A stretch of 64,000 nucleotides of DNA from Salegentibacter sediminis. GTDB taxonomy: Bacteria; Bacteroidota; Bacteroidia; Flavobacteriales; Flavobacteriaceae. The stretch is from positions 62,001 through 126,000 of the forward strand of contig NZ_MSJR01000008.1 of NCBI RefSeq assembly GCF_002078605.1, in the 5' to 3' direction. Of the stretch, positions 63,407 through 64,000 are shown one piece after another. Both the position numbers and the translations under genes were made by a program. Below the pieces are notes generated by a model. That model saw only the letters and a list, made by a program, of their open reading frames with translations, made no database searches and had not been told where the DNA came from. The first letter of the stretch is position 1; each line of letters starts with the position of its first letter.

Positions 63407-64000
63407 TTATTGTGCGAGATACCCTCCGTCTACAGGATAATAGGCGCCGGTAGCAAAAGACGACCGGTCTCCGGCAAGCCACATAAAAAGTTCAGCTACC
63501 TCCTCCGGTTCTCCCAAGCGTCCAATGGGATGAACACTAACCAACTGCTCCAACACATCCTTATCCAGGTTATCCAGCAAGGGGGTCCTGATAAAAGCCG
63601 GGCCTACCGAATTTATCCGTATCCCTTTTGCCGAATATTCCAGGGCAGCTGTTTTAGTGAGCCCAACAACGCCGTGCTTGGCTGCCACATAAGCTGCTGA
63701 ATTAGAAAAACCAACGCTCCCAAGAATGGAAGCTACATTTATTATCGAAGCCTTTCCATTCTTCAGCATAGCAGGAATCTGATAGCGCATTCCATAGAAA
63801 ACCCCCGAAAGATTGATCCCGATCACCTTATTCCAGGACTCAATACCATACTCACCCACTGGTAGTTGCTCTCCACCAATACCAGCATTGTTAACCGCAA
63901 TGTCCAGCTTACCAAAATGGGATAATACCTCCTTCACACTATTTTCTGAATCCTTCGGTTGCGAGGTGTCTGCTTTCACAAACACTGCCTTCCCTCCGGA
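63407..64000 (-). CDS. SDR family oxidoreductase, partial (N-terminus beyond right edge)
   Basis: 198 codons visible, open to the right edge; the cofactor-binding TGxxxGIG motif would be off-window. Present are NNAGIGG, the catalytic SAAYVAAKHGVVGLTKT (YxxxK), NSVGPAFIRTPL and the C-terminal ATGAYYPVDGGYLAQ. A classical short-chain dehydrogenase; substrate unknown. Confidence 0.9.
   Translation of the reverse strand, partial: SGGKAVFVKADTSQPKDSENSVKEVLSHFGKLDIAVNNAGIGGEQLPVGEYGIESWNKVIGINLSGVFYGMRYQIPAMLKNGKASIINVASILGSVGFSNSAAYVAAKHGVVGLTKTAALEYSAKGIRINSVGPAFIRTPLLDNLDKDVLEQLVSVHPIGRLGEPEEVAELFMWLAGDRSSFATGAYYPVDGGYLAQ

Noticed and set aside
1-64000. tRNA, rRNA, CRISPR, insertion sequence, prophage or defence island
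   Set aside because: No clover-leaf, 16S/23S core, regularly spaced repeats, transposase, integrase or restriction/CRISPR genes were seen on either strand.

Overview
The window reads as a chromosome segment of a Flavobacteriaceae member (Bacteroidota), probably a marine genus near Gramella, Salegentibacter or Zunongwangia; the genus is inference. The evidence is a gliding-motility GldA gene, promoters of the TTG(N17-21)TAnnTTTG type, short spacers without Shine-Dalgarno sequences, a MetH split into two genes, DUF3857, 2TM, DUF2807 and DUF6122 proteins, and moderate GC. It is mostly core metabolism. I see no tRNA, rRNA, CRISPR array, insertion sequence or prophage.

Layout. 1-4.3 kb (minus): two DUF3857/transglutaminase-like exported proteins (one cut by the left edge), dtd and rsgA. 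5.1-9.2 kb (minus): an aromatic amino acid operon, pheA, aminotransferase, tyrA, DAHP synthase-chorismate mutase, preceded by a Phe/Tyr-codon leader peptide and an intrinsic terminator. 9.4-12.1 kb: gldA, then a DUF2807 lipoprotein and a PagL-like protein. 12.2-25.7 kb: a sulfur and methionine region: metF and a two-gene metH behind a SAM-I riboswitch, osmC, cysH, an Rrf2 regulator, metZ, hom, metX, metY, two tandem Met-codon leader peptides each with its own terminator, and metK behind a SAM-II-like element. 25.8-36.4 kb: acyl-CoA dehydrogenase, hydroxyacid dehydrogenase, Usp, a PLP dehydratase, a large propeller-amidohydrolase, small membrane proteins, a deoxynucleoside kinase and a fatty acid hydroxylase. 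36.4-45.2 kb (minus): App1-like protein, LigD and Ku (end joining), membrane pyrophosphatase, soluble pyrophosphatase, pdhB. 45.5-51.9 kb: etfBA, a BFN nuclease-family protein, a CNT nucleoside transporter with an extra N-terminal domain, thyA and two TonB-C-like proteins. 52-55.2 kb: ergothioneine genes egtB and egtD with a convergent class V PLP enzyme. 55.3-64 kb: folA, fructosamine kinase family, fabD, an amidohydrolase pseudogene, a DegT aminotransferase, kdtA, three tandem small acidic lipoproteins, an XRE-S24 regulator and a partial SDR.

The most notable content is regulatory. Within about 8 kb, methionine and SAM supply appears to be controlled by three unrelated cis-RNA devices: a SAM-I riboswitch on metH-metF, a SAM-II-like pseudoknot on metK, and two consecutive ribosome-mediated attenuators on metY-metX-hom-metZ. 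The second Met leader can form a 12-pair antiterminator (two G-U pairs) located just after its Met codons, as the classical attenuation model requires. The pheA operon carries the matching aromatic version. None of these leader peptides would be called by ordinary gene finders.
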